15,647 bases of DNA, taken from contig VFKI01000072.1 in the NCBI GenBank assembly GCA_009885665.1, forward strand, positions 1-15,647. Direction: 5' to 3'. Positions within the stretch are counted from its first letter, which is position 1. Every line of letters starts with the position of its first letter. Under the pieces are notes generated by a model, which saw nothing but the letters and a program-made list of their open reading frames with translations, searched no databases and was not told the DNA's origin. The stretch comes from Gammaproteobacteria bacterium. Lineage in GTDB: Bacteria > Pseudomonadota > Gammaproteobacteria > DSM-16500. Shown piece after piece: positions 6,658-13,213 of this stretch. Position numbers and translations under genes: made by a program.

Positions 6658-6665
6658 ATTATAGT
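6658..6665. promoter_or_regulatory. Overlapping divergent -10 elements for tgt and coq7
   Basis: The minus strand has a perfect TATAAT at 6658-6663, only eight bases before the tgt ATG. The plus strand has TATAGT at 6660-6665, 29 bases before the coq7 ATG. Neither has a strong -35. The 45-bp gap leaves little room for anything else, so the two promoters probably overlap. Confidence 0.4.
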
Positions 6666-6694
6666 TGAATTGATTCGATTGGGATACTTGCACT

Positions 6695-7336
6695 ATGCAA
6701 CGAAGTTATTCTTTACCAGAACAAATTTGCTGTTTATTGGATGACGGCTTGCGTACGTTATTTGATATTCCCCGAACCACGGGGCGGCCTTACCCTGCGC
6801 AAAATCAAGTGGAACCGGAATTGAACGCAGCAGAAATACGCCATGCGGCGGGGTGTATGCGGGTGAATCATGCGGGTGAAGTGGCGGCGCAAGGGCTTTA
6901 TCATGGTCAAGGCCTAGTGTCGCGCGCGACAGAGGTTCGCACCAAAATGGCTGAAGCGGCTGTCGAAGAAGGTGATCATTTGGCGTGGTGTAGTCGACGG
7001 TTGAGTGAATTACACTCACATCGTAGTTATTTAACACCGCTTTGGTATACGGGCGCGTTTGCGATTGGCTTGACCGCAGGCATGATAGGCGATAAATGGA
7101 GTTTGGGATTTTTAGCGGAAACCGAGCGTCAAGTGGTCAATCATTTGGAAAATCATTTGGCCAGTTTGCCGCCAGCGGATACCAAGAGCCGCGCCGTGGT
7201 GCATCAAATGCAGCAAGATGAAGGCGCGCATCGTGATGCGGCAGTGGCGGCGGGCGCGGCTGAATTGCCTGCGGTGATCAAAGGCGTGATGCGCTTGACG
7301 TCACGGCTGATGGTTGGCGTGGCGTATTATTTTTAA
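6695..7336 (+). CDS. coq7: Coq7-type 3-demethoxyubiquinol hydroxylase (ubiquinone biosynthesis)
   Basis: This di-iron enzyme hydroxylates C6 of the demethoxyubiquinone ring in the late steps of ubiquinone synthesis at the inner membrane face. The 213-residue protein contains the duplicated ferritin-like motifs: HAGEVAAQGLYHGQ with Glu62, EEGDHLAWC with Glu92 and His95, AETERQVVNH with Glu144, and QQDEGAHRDAA with Glu176 and His179. The start at 6695 gives MQRSYSLPEQ and a length typical of bacterial Coq7 (about 210-215). It replaces the flavin enzyme UbiF of E. coli in many proteobacteria and implies oxygen-dependent ubiquinone synthesis. It stands alone, divergent from tgt and convergent with the ATPase gene at 7372. 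Confidence 0.95.
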   Translation: MQRSYSLPEQICCLLDDGLRTLFDIPRTTGRPYPAQNQVEPELNAAEIRHAAGCMRVNHAGEVAAQGLYHGQGLVSRATEVRTKMAEAAVEEGDHLAWCSRRLSELHSHRSYLTPLWYTGAFAIGLTAGMIGDKWSLGFLAETERQVVNHLENHLASLPPADTKSRAVVHQMQQDEGAHRDAAVAAGAAELPAVIKGVMRLTSRLMVGVAYYF

Positions 7337-7354
7337 TTGATTATGATAGGGTAG

Positions 7355-7372
7355 AGGAACGAACACGTTCCT
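7355..7372. terminator. Hairpin between convergent genes, possible bidirectional terminator
   Basis: AGGAACG and CGTTCCT form a perfect 7-bp stem with an AACA loop. It sits 18 bases after the coq7 stop and abuts the stop of the convergent ATPase gene. There is no T-run on either side, so termination efficiency is doubtful. Confidence 0.4.
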
Positions 7373-8673
7373 TAGCACTTTGCCGTAAGCCATGCCTCTA
7401 TGGCATATAACGGGATATTTCTGACGGGTGTTTTGTTATCGAACAAAGCTTCCGATATTTTAAGCCCGCACGTGCTCTGCGGATGCGTTGCTAAAAACAT
7501 TGTCAGACTTTTCAAGCCACCGCGGTTGCCTGCTTTGACTTCAGTAGGAATAATGCGTCCTTCTTTTGTGAACAAAAAATCCACCTCGGCGTTGGTGTTT
7601 TTGCCTTCGCGATGCCAATAATACAGTTCTGGCGGTGCTTTGATTGAGGTATAGGCAATGTATTCTTGCGCAACAAATTGTTCTGCCATTGCGCCAATAT
7701 GTCTGACTTCGAGCGGTTGTGTCACCCACTGGGTTAAATTGAGTCCTAGCATGCGCTGTGCTAACCCTATGTCAAAATAAAAGGCTTTGAATTTTTTTAA
7801 GTCCTTGCTTGCGCCTAAGGGAAGTGCTTGTCCGGATGAATGATAGACAAAATGAACGATGCTCGCTTTATGTAGCAATGTTAACGCTTTTTTTAAAGGT
7901 TCGGCGCGTGAATCATTGTCTACTTCAGAAAATTTAAATTTTCGACCTAATTGTTGTGGGATCGCCATAAACATTTTTTCGACATTGTCGAGTTGATGCT
8001 TATGGGCATATTTTTGAAAGTCATCGCGATAAGCGAGTAAAATTTCATCTTGCAGCGCGTGGCAAAACTCAGCTTCTTTAAAACGCAGCCAACTATCAAC
8101 AACTGCCGGCATGCCGCCTAGCCAGAAATAGGTTTTGAGATAATCTAGTAATTGAGAGTGTAATACCGGATCAGGGGATTGTTGTTGGATGAATTGGCGC
8201 AGATCATCGCGTTGTTGTGCGGTTAAGAATTCGCTGAAAGAAAGCGGGTAAAGATAAAGAAATTGTACCCGACCGACGGCCATGCCCAATTTATCAATGG
8301 CAAAGTCAAGCAGCGAGCCAGCGGCAATGACATGTAACGCGGGACATTCTTCTTTAAAGTAACGCAGCGAAATCAGCGCAGCTTCACACGCTTGAATTTC
8401 ATCCAGAAATAAGAGCGTTTTTCCAGGTTGGATAGGTTTGCCCGCATAAAGACTTAACCGTTCCAGTAAACGCGGGATGTCGATGCTGCCCGCAAAAAAT
8501 TGGCTGACTTCAGGGCTTTTTTCAAAGTTAATGGTGACATGCGCATCGAACTGCTGGGCAAACGTATCTACAAGCCAAGATTTTCCGACTTGGCGTGCAC
8601 CACGCAAAATCAGCGGTTTGCGTAAGGGGTGTGATCGCCAGGCTTGCAGCGCTTTTAATAAATCTCTTTTCAT
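7372..8673 (-). CDS. AAA-type ATPase with C-terminal DUF4143 domain
   Basis: This belongs to the common family of 400-450 residue ATPases (annotated ATP-binding protein, AAA_14 plus DUF4143) whose cellular role is not established. At 433 residues it has a Walker A motif GARQVGKS (25-32), Walker B LLFLDEIQ (87-94), a sensor-like AAGSLLDFA and a Leu/Phe-rich YPLSFSEFL. In the C-terminal domain AEVDFLF followed by PTEVKAG places Asp365, Glu378 and Lys380 in a D-x12-ExK arrangement like PD-(D/E)xK nuclease folds. Nuclease activity is not proven for the family. The ATG follows a 33-bp tandem repeat region and a small open frame ending nine bases upstream. No toxin or antitoxin partner is visible next to it. 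Confidence 0.88.
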   Translation of the reverse strand: MKRDLLKALQAWRSHPLRKPLILRGARQVGKSWLVDTFAQQFDAHVTINFEKSPEVSQFFAGSIDIPRLLERLSLYAGKPIQPGKTLLFLDEIQACEAALISLRYFKEECPALHVIAAGSLLDFAIDKLGMAVGRVQFLYLYPLSFSEFLTAQQRDDLRQFIQQQSPDPVLHSQLLDYLKTYFWLGGMPAVVDSWLRFKEAEFCHALQDEILLAYRDDFQKYAHKHQLDNVEKMFMAIPQQLGRKFKFSEVDNDSRAEPLKKALTLLHKASIVHFVYHSSGQALPLGASKDLKKFKAFYFDIGLAQRMLGLNLTQWVTQPLEVRHIGAMAEQFVAQEYIAYTSIKAPPELYYWHREGKNTNAEVDFLFTKEGRIIPTEVKAGNRGGLKSLTMFLATHPQSTCGLKISEALFDNKTPVRNIPLYAIEAWLTAKC

Positions 8674-8682
8674 ATCAGCAGG

Positions 8683-8829
8683 TTATGATTTGTCAGTGTT
8701 AAAAAATGGGGGAAGACAGGGATAGACTACGACTTTTTCTGAGGGAATACAACAGGAGACTACGACTTTTTCTGGGGGAATACAACAGGAGACTACGACT
8801 TTTTCTGGGGGAATACAATTAACAAGCAC
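8683..8829 (-). other. Short open frame over tandem repeats, doubtful upstream ORF
   Basis: On the minus strand a GTG-started frame of 48 codons runs through the 33-bp repeats, giving two full SCCIP(P/S)EKVVV units plus a variant first unit, and stops nine bases before the ATPase ATG. The start is a GTG without a clear ribosome binding site, and the plus strand is also open through the repeats. It is probably not a protein gene, but its position would suit a leader peptide. Confidence 0.15.
8725..8818. repeat. 33-bp tandem repeat, 2.8 copies
   Basis: Units at 8725-8757, 8758-8790 and 8791-8818 (partial) are head to tail without spacers and differ by one base (TTCTGAGGG in the first, TTCTGGGGG in the others). 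The unit begins GACTACGACTTTTTCTG and ends AATACAACAGGA. The absence of spacers rules out a CRISPR array. It is the main content of the 205-bp gap between the ATPase gene and the gene ending at 8879, and could vary in copy number between strains. Confidence 0.9.
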
Positions 8830-8878
8830 CTTGGGGTGCGTGTCATTCCCTTACTATGCACGATGCTTACGCCAATTT

Positions 8879-9208
8879 TTATTTTTTTAGCGGCGAGGCT
8901 TGCATCACGACCAATGCAGTTTGCACAAACCACATTATCCAAAAAATTTCCATCGCCCATGGCAGCCAGCCGCGTTTAGCAAACCAATAAATGGCGACAG
9001 GAATAAGGGTAATAATGAGTGGGATGGCGAAGAGGGCTAATATTTGGCGGATGATGTCGGCGGCTTGGCTGCCGGAAAAAATCAGCTTGAGTTGGTTGGC
9101 CGTCCATGCGTGTGCGGTGAGTAAATAATCTAGACCATGTTGAAAGACGCTAGCAAATAAAACAACTGCAAGGCTGATAAGAATAAACGCGATAATATGT
9201 TTTAGCAT
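8879..9208 (-). CDS. Small membrane protein of unknown function, three predicted helices
   Basis: The 109-residue protein starts MLKHIIAFILIS and has hydrophobic segments at about 3-22, 52-74 and 79-101, the last containing WLPWAMEIFWIMWFVQTALVV. It ends in a short Lys tail. I do not recognise a named family. ATG 9208 is chosen over the in-frame ATG at 9217 because AAGGG lies nine bases before 9208 but touches 9217. It follows the ABC permease after a 34-bp gap that contains a 16-bp tandem duplication, so it is likely the last gene of the rdgB-ABC unit. It could be an accessory membrane subunit, but that is a guess from position. Confidence 0.72.
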   Translation of the reverse strand: MLKHIIAFILISLAVVLFASVFQHGLDYLLTAHAWTANQLKLIFSGSQAADIIRQILALFAIPLIITLIPVAIYWFAKRGWLPWAMEIFWIMWFVQTALVVMQASPLKK

Positions 9209-9219
9209 GTAGAGCATCC

Positions 9220-9251
9220 CTTATGTTCAAGTCCGCTCATGTTCAAGTCCG
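9220..9251. repeat. 16-bp tandem duplication at the permease stop codon
   Basis: Units 9220-9235 and 9236-9251 differ at one base. The upstream unit (in transcription sense) includes the permease codons for Arg-Thr and its TGA; the second repeats them after the stop. It looks like a slippage or repair duplication. Confidence 0.75.
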
Positions 9252-10025
9252 TAAACCCGTACCACGGCGTAGCAACATCATACACCAGCCAATCAGGATG
9301 AGGAATAGCACCGTCACCAGTAAAAAGCCAAAGCGCACGTCGATGTCTGAGGTGCCTAACATGCCTTGACGAAAGGTATCAACAATATTCAAAATAGGGT
9401 TCAATAACGCCACTTTTTGCCAGAAAGGAGAGAGTTGTGAAATGGAAAAGAAGATGCCGCCTAAATACGTGAGTGGCGTAAGAATAAAAGTGGGCACAAA
9501 ACTGACATCATCAAATTTCTTGGCAAAAATGGCATTGATCAGCCCGCCCAATGAAAATAATAACGCAGACAACACAGCCATCAGTATCACAATCGTAAAA
9601 CTTTGAATGTGAATATGCGTAAATAACATTGAAATCATCAAGACGATACAACCCGTCAAAATGCCACGCAGCGCACCGCCGGCCGTATAGCCCAGCATGA
9701 TGGTGAGATCCGGCATCGATGACACCAGCATTTCTTCAACGCTACGGCTGAATTTAGCGCCAAAAAAAGACGATGATGTATTGGAGTACGCATTCAGCAT
9801 GATCGCTTGCATGACCAGACCCGGCACAATATATTGCATATAGCTGACGCCATGGATAGGCTGGATTTGCGAACCGATCAATTTACCAAAAATAATAAAA
9901 TACAGCGTGCTGGTAATGGCTGACGGCAATAAGGTTTGCGTCCAGATACGTAAAAATCGCGTGGTTTCCTTTCTGAGGATGGTATACAGTGCCACACGAT
10001 TGGGATAGCTGATAATCAAGTTCAT
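9243..10025 (-). CDS. yadH: ABC-2 type transporter permease (YadH-like)
   Basis: This is the membrane subunit of a two-component ABC exporter. The 260-residue protein has about six hydrophobic helices after an N-terminal amphipathic stretch and the typical ABC-2 pieces: YIVPGLVMQAIMLNAYSNTSSSFF (near 65-88), then ARSVEEMLVSSMP-like text (RSVEEMLVSSMP), and FDDVSFVPTFILTPLTYLGGIFFSI in the fourth to fifth helices, followed by LNPILNIVDTFRQG. Length and motifs match E. coli YadH (about 256 residues). Its ATG overlaps the stop of the ATPase gene by four bases (10022-10025), so the pair is translationally coupled. The exported substrate is unknown. The orthology call to yadH is by recognition of family features, not a search. 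Confidence 0.88.
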   Translation of the reverse strand: MNLIISYPNRVALYTILRKETTRFLRIWTQTLLPSAITSTLYFIIFGKLIGSQIQPIHGVSYMQYIVPGLVMQAIMLNAYSNTSSSFFGAKFSRSVEEMLVSSMPDLTIMLGYTAGGALRGILTGCIVLMISMLFTHIHIQSFTIVILMAVLSALLFSLGGLINAIFAKKFDDVSFVPTFILTPLTYLGGIFFSISQLSPFWQKVALLNPILNIVDTFRQGMLGTSDIDVRFGFLLVTVLFLILIGWCMMLLRRGTGLRT

Positions 10026-10945
10026 GATGAAACTCCCGCAGGTTGCGTCAGGCGGACAAATAATTCTTCCAGGCGATTAATCTTTTGTCGTAGGCTGACG
10101 ACGGTAATGCCGGCTTTATTTAATGCGGCAAATAATACATTAATGGTTTGGGTAATATTCAATTCAATTTCCAACGTTGTTTTATCTAATTGCCGACATT
10201 TAATCCCCTCCAGCTTTGGTGCGTCATCCAGTGGGGCGGCAATATCTAATACCAATGTCTGTACATGTAATTGCTGAATAAGTGACTTCATCGGCGCATC
10301 TTCAATAATCTTGCCATGATCAATGATGGCAACATGACGACACAAATGCTCCGCCTCTTCCAGATAATGCGTCGTGAGAATAATGGTGGTGCCGCTATTA
10401 TTTAATTCAGTCAAAAATTCCCATAAACCATGACGCAATTCAATATCGACACCCGCTGTTGGTTCATCCAATACTAATAAAGGTGGCTCATTCATGAGCG
10501 CACGTACAATCATCAAGCGTCGCTTCATACCACCGGATAAACGCATCGCCGGTTGATGGCGCTTTTCCCATAAGCCTAGTTTTTTTAAATATTTTTCAGC
10601 ACGCTGACAGGCCACTCGCCAGGGTACGCCATAATAGCCCGCCTGATTAATGACAATTTGGCTGATTTTTTCAAAGGGGTTGAAGTTGAATTCTTGCGGT
10701 ACTACGCCTATGCAGGATTTGGCCGCATATAATTGCTTATCCATGTCATGGCCAAAAATTTTAATTTTACCCGATGTTTTATTGACGAGGGAGCATAAAA
10801 TACCAATAGTGGTTGACTTGCCCGCGCCATTTTTACCCAGCAACGCAAAAAAATCGCCTTCAGGTACGGTCAAATTAATGTCTTTTAATGCGACCAGACC
10901 ATTAGCATAGGTTTTGTGTAGATGATTTACTTCGAGTGCATACAT
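10022..10945 (-). CDS. yadG: ABC transporter ATP-binding protein (YadG-like)
   Basis: This 307-residue protein is the nucleotide-binding subunit of the exporter with the following permease. It has Walker A GKNGAGKST (37-45), Q-loop VVPQEFNFN (81-89), signature LSGGMKRRL (136-144), Walker B LLVLDEPTAGVD (156-167) and switch His193. The extra C-terminal 80 residues are typical of YadG/CcmA-type ATPases that pair with ABC-2 permeases. The start overlaps the 3' end of rdgB by 19 bases, so translation probably continues from rdgB. The conserved partner on the other side is the permease (4-base overlap). The substrate is not deducible. Confidence 0.92.
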   Translation of the reverse strand: MYALEVNHLHKTYANGLVALKDINLTVPEGDFFALLGKNGAGKSTTIGILCSLVNKTSGKIKIFGHDMDKQLYAAKSCIGVVPQEFNFNPFEKISQIVINQAGYYGVPWRVACQRAEKYLKKLGLWEKRHQPAMRLSGGMKRRLMIVRALMNEPPLLVLDEPTAGVDIELRHGLWEFLTELNNSGTTIILTTHYLEEAEHLCRHVAIIDHGKIIEDAPMKSLIQQLHVQTLVLDIAAPLDDAPKLEGIKCRQLDKTTLEIELNITQTINVLFAALNKAGITVVSLRQKINRLEELFVRLTQPAGVSS

Positions 10946-11523
10946 TTTATAAATTCCTGTAATGCTTGACCACGATGGCTTAATTGCAATTTTTCAATAA
11001 GGCTGAGTTCTGCCGCGCTCTTGCCGGTGGTTGGATCCAAAAAGATCGGATCATAACCAAATCCGCCCTGACCACGCGGTGCCTGCAATATCATACCATG
11101 CCAACGACCCTCAAAAATAAGGGGCGCAGGATCGGCAGCGGATTCCATATAGACTAACGTACAATGAAACCAAGCGTGACGGTCTTTCGCAGGCACCGCT
11201 TGCATGGCCTCTAATAATTTAGCAATATTGGCGCGTGAATTTTGCGGCGTGCCGGCATAACGCGCTGAATAAATGCCCGGCTCGCCCTGTAGCGCCGGGA
11301 CAACCAGACCCGAGTCATCAGCAATCGCCGATAAGCCACTGTGTTGTGCCGCCCAGCGCGCTTTTATCAACGCATTTTCAACAAATGTGCTGGCTGTTTC
11401 CGCGGCATCGGTGATGCCCAGCGTGGCTTGCGTAATGAGATCCATGCCCATGGCAGCTAATGGTGAACGTAACTCAGCGAGTTTTCCCGCATTACTGCTG
11501 GCGAGGACGATGCGGTTTGTCAT
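10927..11523 (-). CDS. rdgB: dITP/XTP pyrophosphatase (RdgB/HAM1 family)
   Basis: RdgB hydrolyses dITP, dXTP and ITP to monophosphates and so keeps deaminated purines out of DNA and RNA. From ATG 11523 the protein is 198 residues, matching E. coli RdgB (197). It begins IVLASSNAGKLAELRS (the SxNxxK substrate motif), then has FVENALIKARWAA, ADDSGLVVPAL with the catalytic Asp pair, GIYSARYAG, and GFGYDPIF near the C-terminus. The frame stays open to 11664 but the extra 47 residues would come from the hairpin repeat and lack family similarity. TAGGA lies 12 bases upstream of the ATG, a rather long spacing. Its end overlaps the ABC ATPase by 19 bases. yggT lies upstream, as in other gammaproteobacteria, but a repeat separates them. 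Confidence 0.94.
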   Translation of the reverse strand: MTNRIVLASSNAGKLAELRSPLAAMGMDLITQATLGITDAAETASTFVENALIKARWAAQHSGLSAIADDSGLVVPALQGEPGIYSARYAGTPQNSRANIAKLLEAMQAVPAKDRHAWFHCTLVYMESAADPAPLIFEGRWHGMILQAPRGQGGFGYDPIFLDPTTGKSAAELSLIEKLQLSHRGQALQEFIKCMHSK

Positions 11524-11575
11524 AGATTTGTCATATCCTACATAAATTAGAGTAATGAGGAGCGATGGGGGAGTT

Positions 11576-11686
11576 GTCAGAGGGGGAAAAAACGGCAGGA
11601 AAGCCGTTTTTGTCGCACACAGTGCGCCCGCCAGGGCGAGCCTCCAGGGAAGGAGGCGAGACAATGCGCTATTCTCCCCCTCTGAC
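11576..11686. repeat. 111-bp multi-hairpin element with inverted ends, between yggT and rdgB
   Basis: The ends GTCAGAGGGGGAA (11576-11588) and TTCTCCCCCTCTGAC (11672-11686) are inverted repeats. Between them lie four consecutive hairpins: CGGC/GCCG with flanking A/T runs (11587-11611), CGCAC/GTGCG (11614-11626), CGCCC/GGGCG (11625-11638, sharing bases with the previous) and GCCTCC/GGAGGC (11640-11657). The same core, about 70 bp, recurs in the opposite orientation at 15558-15627 with mostly compensating or loop differences. No coding capacity of its own is evident. Confidence 0.8.
11587..11611. terminator. Bidirectional intrinsic terminator inside the repeat
   Basis: The stem CGGC/GCCG, extended by A6 opposite T5, has an AGGAAA loop and ends in a T-run on either strand. 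On the minus strand it would end transcripts from proC-yggT before rdgB. The rdgB unit then needs its own promoter within about 60 bp downstream. Confidence 0.65.
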
Positions 11687-11725
11687 GCTCGTCAATGCAG
11701 TGTGCTGCGTACCTCACTCCTTCTA

Positions 11726-11747
11726 CCCTATCTTTTGTAATAGATAC
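11726..11747 (+). repeat. Dispersed short motif, copy E
   Basis: CC followed by CTATCTTTTGTAATAGATAC, identical over 22 bases to the inverted copy at 5025-5046. It directly abuts the yggT stop codon (11747-11749), so in the yggT transcript it would be the first bases of the 3' untranslated region. Confidence 0.65.
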
Positions 11748-12280
11748 TAAAATTGCGATAATAAAATGCTGATAAATTGCAGGAGAATCAATGCTACCAG
11801 TGGCGAGATATCCACACCAGCGACCAACGGTACGATGCGGCGGATAGGGCGTAATAGGGGGTCGACAATGCTATTCACGGTTTGTTGTAGCGGTGAATAG
11901 CCATGACTGATCCAGCTCATGACCGCTTGAACGATGATAGCGATGGTGAATGCCAATAAAATAAGCTTGATGGCCGCGATAAATGCAAAAAATAATAACA
12001 GGATGAGATTCGGTATGGCGCCAAATAATAGAAAAATGACGAGCATTTTGATGAGCGTAATAAAATATAGCCACAATAGCGTCGCCAACTCAATGTTGCC
12101 AACATTGCGAATATATTTGCGCACCGGCGCGACTATGGGCTGGGTCAAGCGTGTGACAAATTGCGTCAGTGGATGATAATAATCAGCACGTGCGAGCGCG
12201 AGCATGAAGCGCAAAATTAATACGAATAAATATAAATTGAATAAAGTGCTAATCAAAAAAAGTAAGGCTTGCGTAAACAT
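11747..12280 (-). CDS. yggT: YggT family integral membrane protein
   Basis: The 177-residue protein has two copies of the YggT unit. Each is a hydrophobic helix followed by an amphipathic segment with PI-type turns: FMLALARADYYHPLTQFVTRLTQPIVAPVR (about 25-54) and VMSWISHGYSPLQQTVNSIVDPLLRPIRRIVP (about 119-150). Four membrane helices are likely. YggT proteins are inner-membrane proteins whose role is unclear; osmotic-stress and division/envelope links have been reported for relatives. The start has AGGAG about ten bases upstream, overlapping the stop of proC (TAGGAG), and only 13 bases separate the genes, so proC-yggT is one operon, the usual arrangement in gammaproteobacteria. Confidence 0.93.
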   Translation of the reverse strand: MFTQALLFLISTLFNLYLFVLILRFMLALARADYYHPLTQFVTRLTQPIVAPVRKYIRNVGNIELATLLWLYFITLIKMLVIFLLFGAIPNLILLLFFAFIAAIKLILLAFTIAIIVQAVMSWISHGYSPLQQTVNSIVDPLLRPIRRIVPLVAGVDISPLVALILLQFISILLSQF

Positions 12281-12293
12281 CCTGTGGTATCTC

Positions 12294-13103
12294 CTAGCTT
12301 AACGCACGTGAACGGTCACGTGCGGCGATAAGGGCTTTGTTGAAGATAGCACGTATGTCAGCATTTTCAAGTACATTGAGTGCCGCAGCCGTGGTGCCGC
12401 CCGGGGATGTCACGCGGCGCTGCAATTCTGCCGGTGAAAGGACGCTTTCATTTGCCATACGTGCTGCCCCTAACGCCGTTTGTATGGTGAGCAGCTGCGC
12501 GTCTTGTGGCGATAAGCCTAACGCTTGCCCACTTTGTTGTAACGCATCCATCAATAAAAAGAAATAAGCCGGCCCTGAGCCAGAAAGTGCGGTGACGGCA
12601 TCGAATTGTTCTTCGCGATTGAGCCACAACACTTTGCCCACTGCGGCGAGTAGGGTTTCCGCAATTTGGCGTTGTGCGGGTGTGACATGTGGATTCGCAA
12701 ATAATGCACTCATGCCCGCGCCGATGAGCGCTGGCGTATTGGGCATGCAACGTACGATGGCGGTTTGTTCTCCCAGCCATTGCTGAATTTTAGCGATATG
12801 AATGCCGGCGGCGATGGAAATGATCAGCGGCTGATGCTTTTTGATGATATTGATGAGTGGCGCAGCAACTTCGGCCATTACCTGAGGTTTAACGGCAAAT
12901 AAAATAACATCTGCGTGTTCAACTGCAACGAGATTATCGATGTGGACGTGAATAGGGGGGAATTGGCTTTGTAGGGCATTGCACTTGCTTATATCAGGAT
13001 CGGTGAGCCAAAGATGGTCAGCGGTAAATCCTTGTTTGAGTAAGCCGCCGGCGAGGGCTGCACCCATATTGCCGGCGCCGAGGATGGCGAGCGTGGTAGA
13101 CAT
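12294..13103 (-). CDS. proC: Pyrroline-5-carboxylate reductase
   Basis: ProC reduces pyrroline-5-carboxylate to proline with NAD(P)H, the last step of proline synthesis. The 269-residue product equals E. coli ProC in length. It has the Rossmann motif LGAGNMGAALAGGLL (8-22), FAVKPQVMAEV, CMPNTPALIGAGMSAL, LSGSGPAYFFLLMDAL and the C-terminal signature VTSPGGTTAAALNVLE. AGGAG lies 12 bases before the ATG, slightly far. The gene starts a minus-strand operon with yggT and is divergent from the purine permease. The yggS gene that often precedes it in related genomes is absent from this position. Confidence 0.96.
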   Translation of the reverse strand: MSTTLAILGAGNMGAALAGGLLKQGFTADHLWLTDPDISKCNALQSQFPPIHVHIDNLVAVEHADVILFAVKPQVMAEVAAPLINIIKKHQPLIISIAAGIHIAKIQQWLGEQTAIVRCMPNTPALIGAGMSALFANPHVTPAQRQIAETLLAAVGKVLWLNREEQFDAVTALSGSGPAYFFLLMDALQQSGQALGLSPQDAQLLTIQTALGAARMANESVLSPAELQRRVTSPGGTTAAALNVLENADIRAIFNKALIAARDRSRALS

Positions 13104-13213
13104 CGTTTTGTTTTACTCCTAAAGTCGCCTGACGATAATAGCATGGCCAAAAAAGTGAAACCACGGTATTATCTGTGCCGCAATTTCTTTTATTCAGTCG
13201 GATACGTCAGTTT

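Noticed and set aside
8725..8818. Possible CRISPR array
   Set aside because: The 33-bp units are directly adjacent with no spacers and there are fewer than three full copies; no cas genes are present.
7372..8829. Toxin-antitoxin or defence module formed by the ATPase and the small upstream frame
   Set aside because: The small frame is repeat-derived with a doubtful GTG start, and the AAA/DUF4143 family is common as a solitary gene; no effector partner is visible.
11524..11664. 47-residue N-terminal extension of rdgB
   Set aside because: It is encoded by the hairpin repeat and spacer; family members begin a few residues before the SxNxxK motif, which ATG 11523 provides.
11555..11750. Two plus-strand frames of 61 codons
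   Set aside because: They run across the multi-hairpin repeat and its terminator, with no ribosome binding site or coding-like composition.
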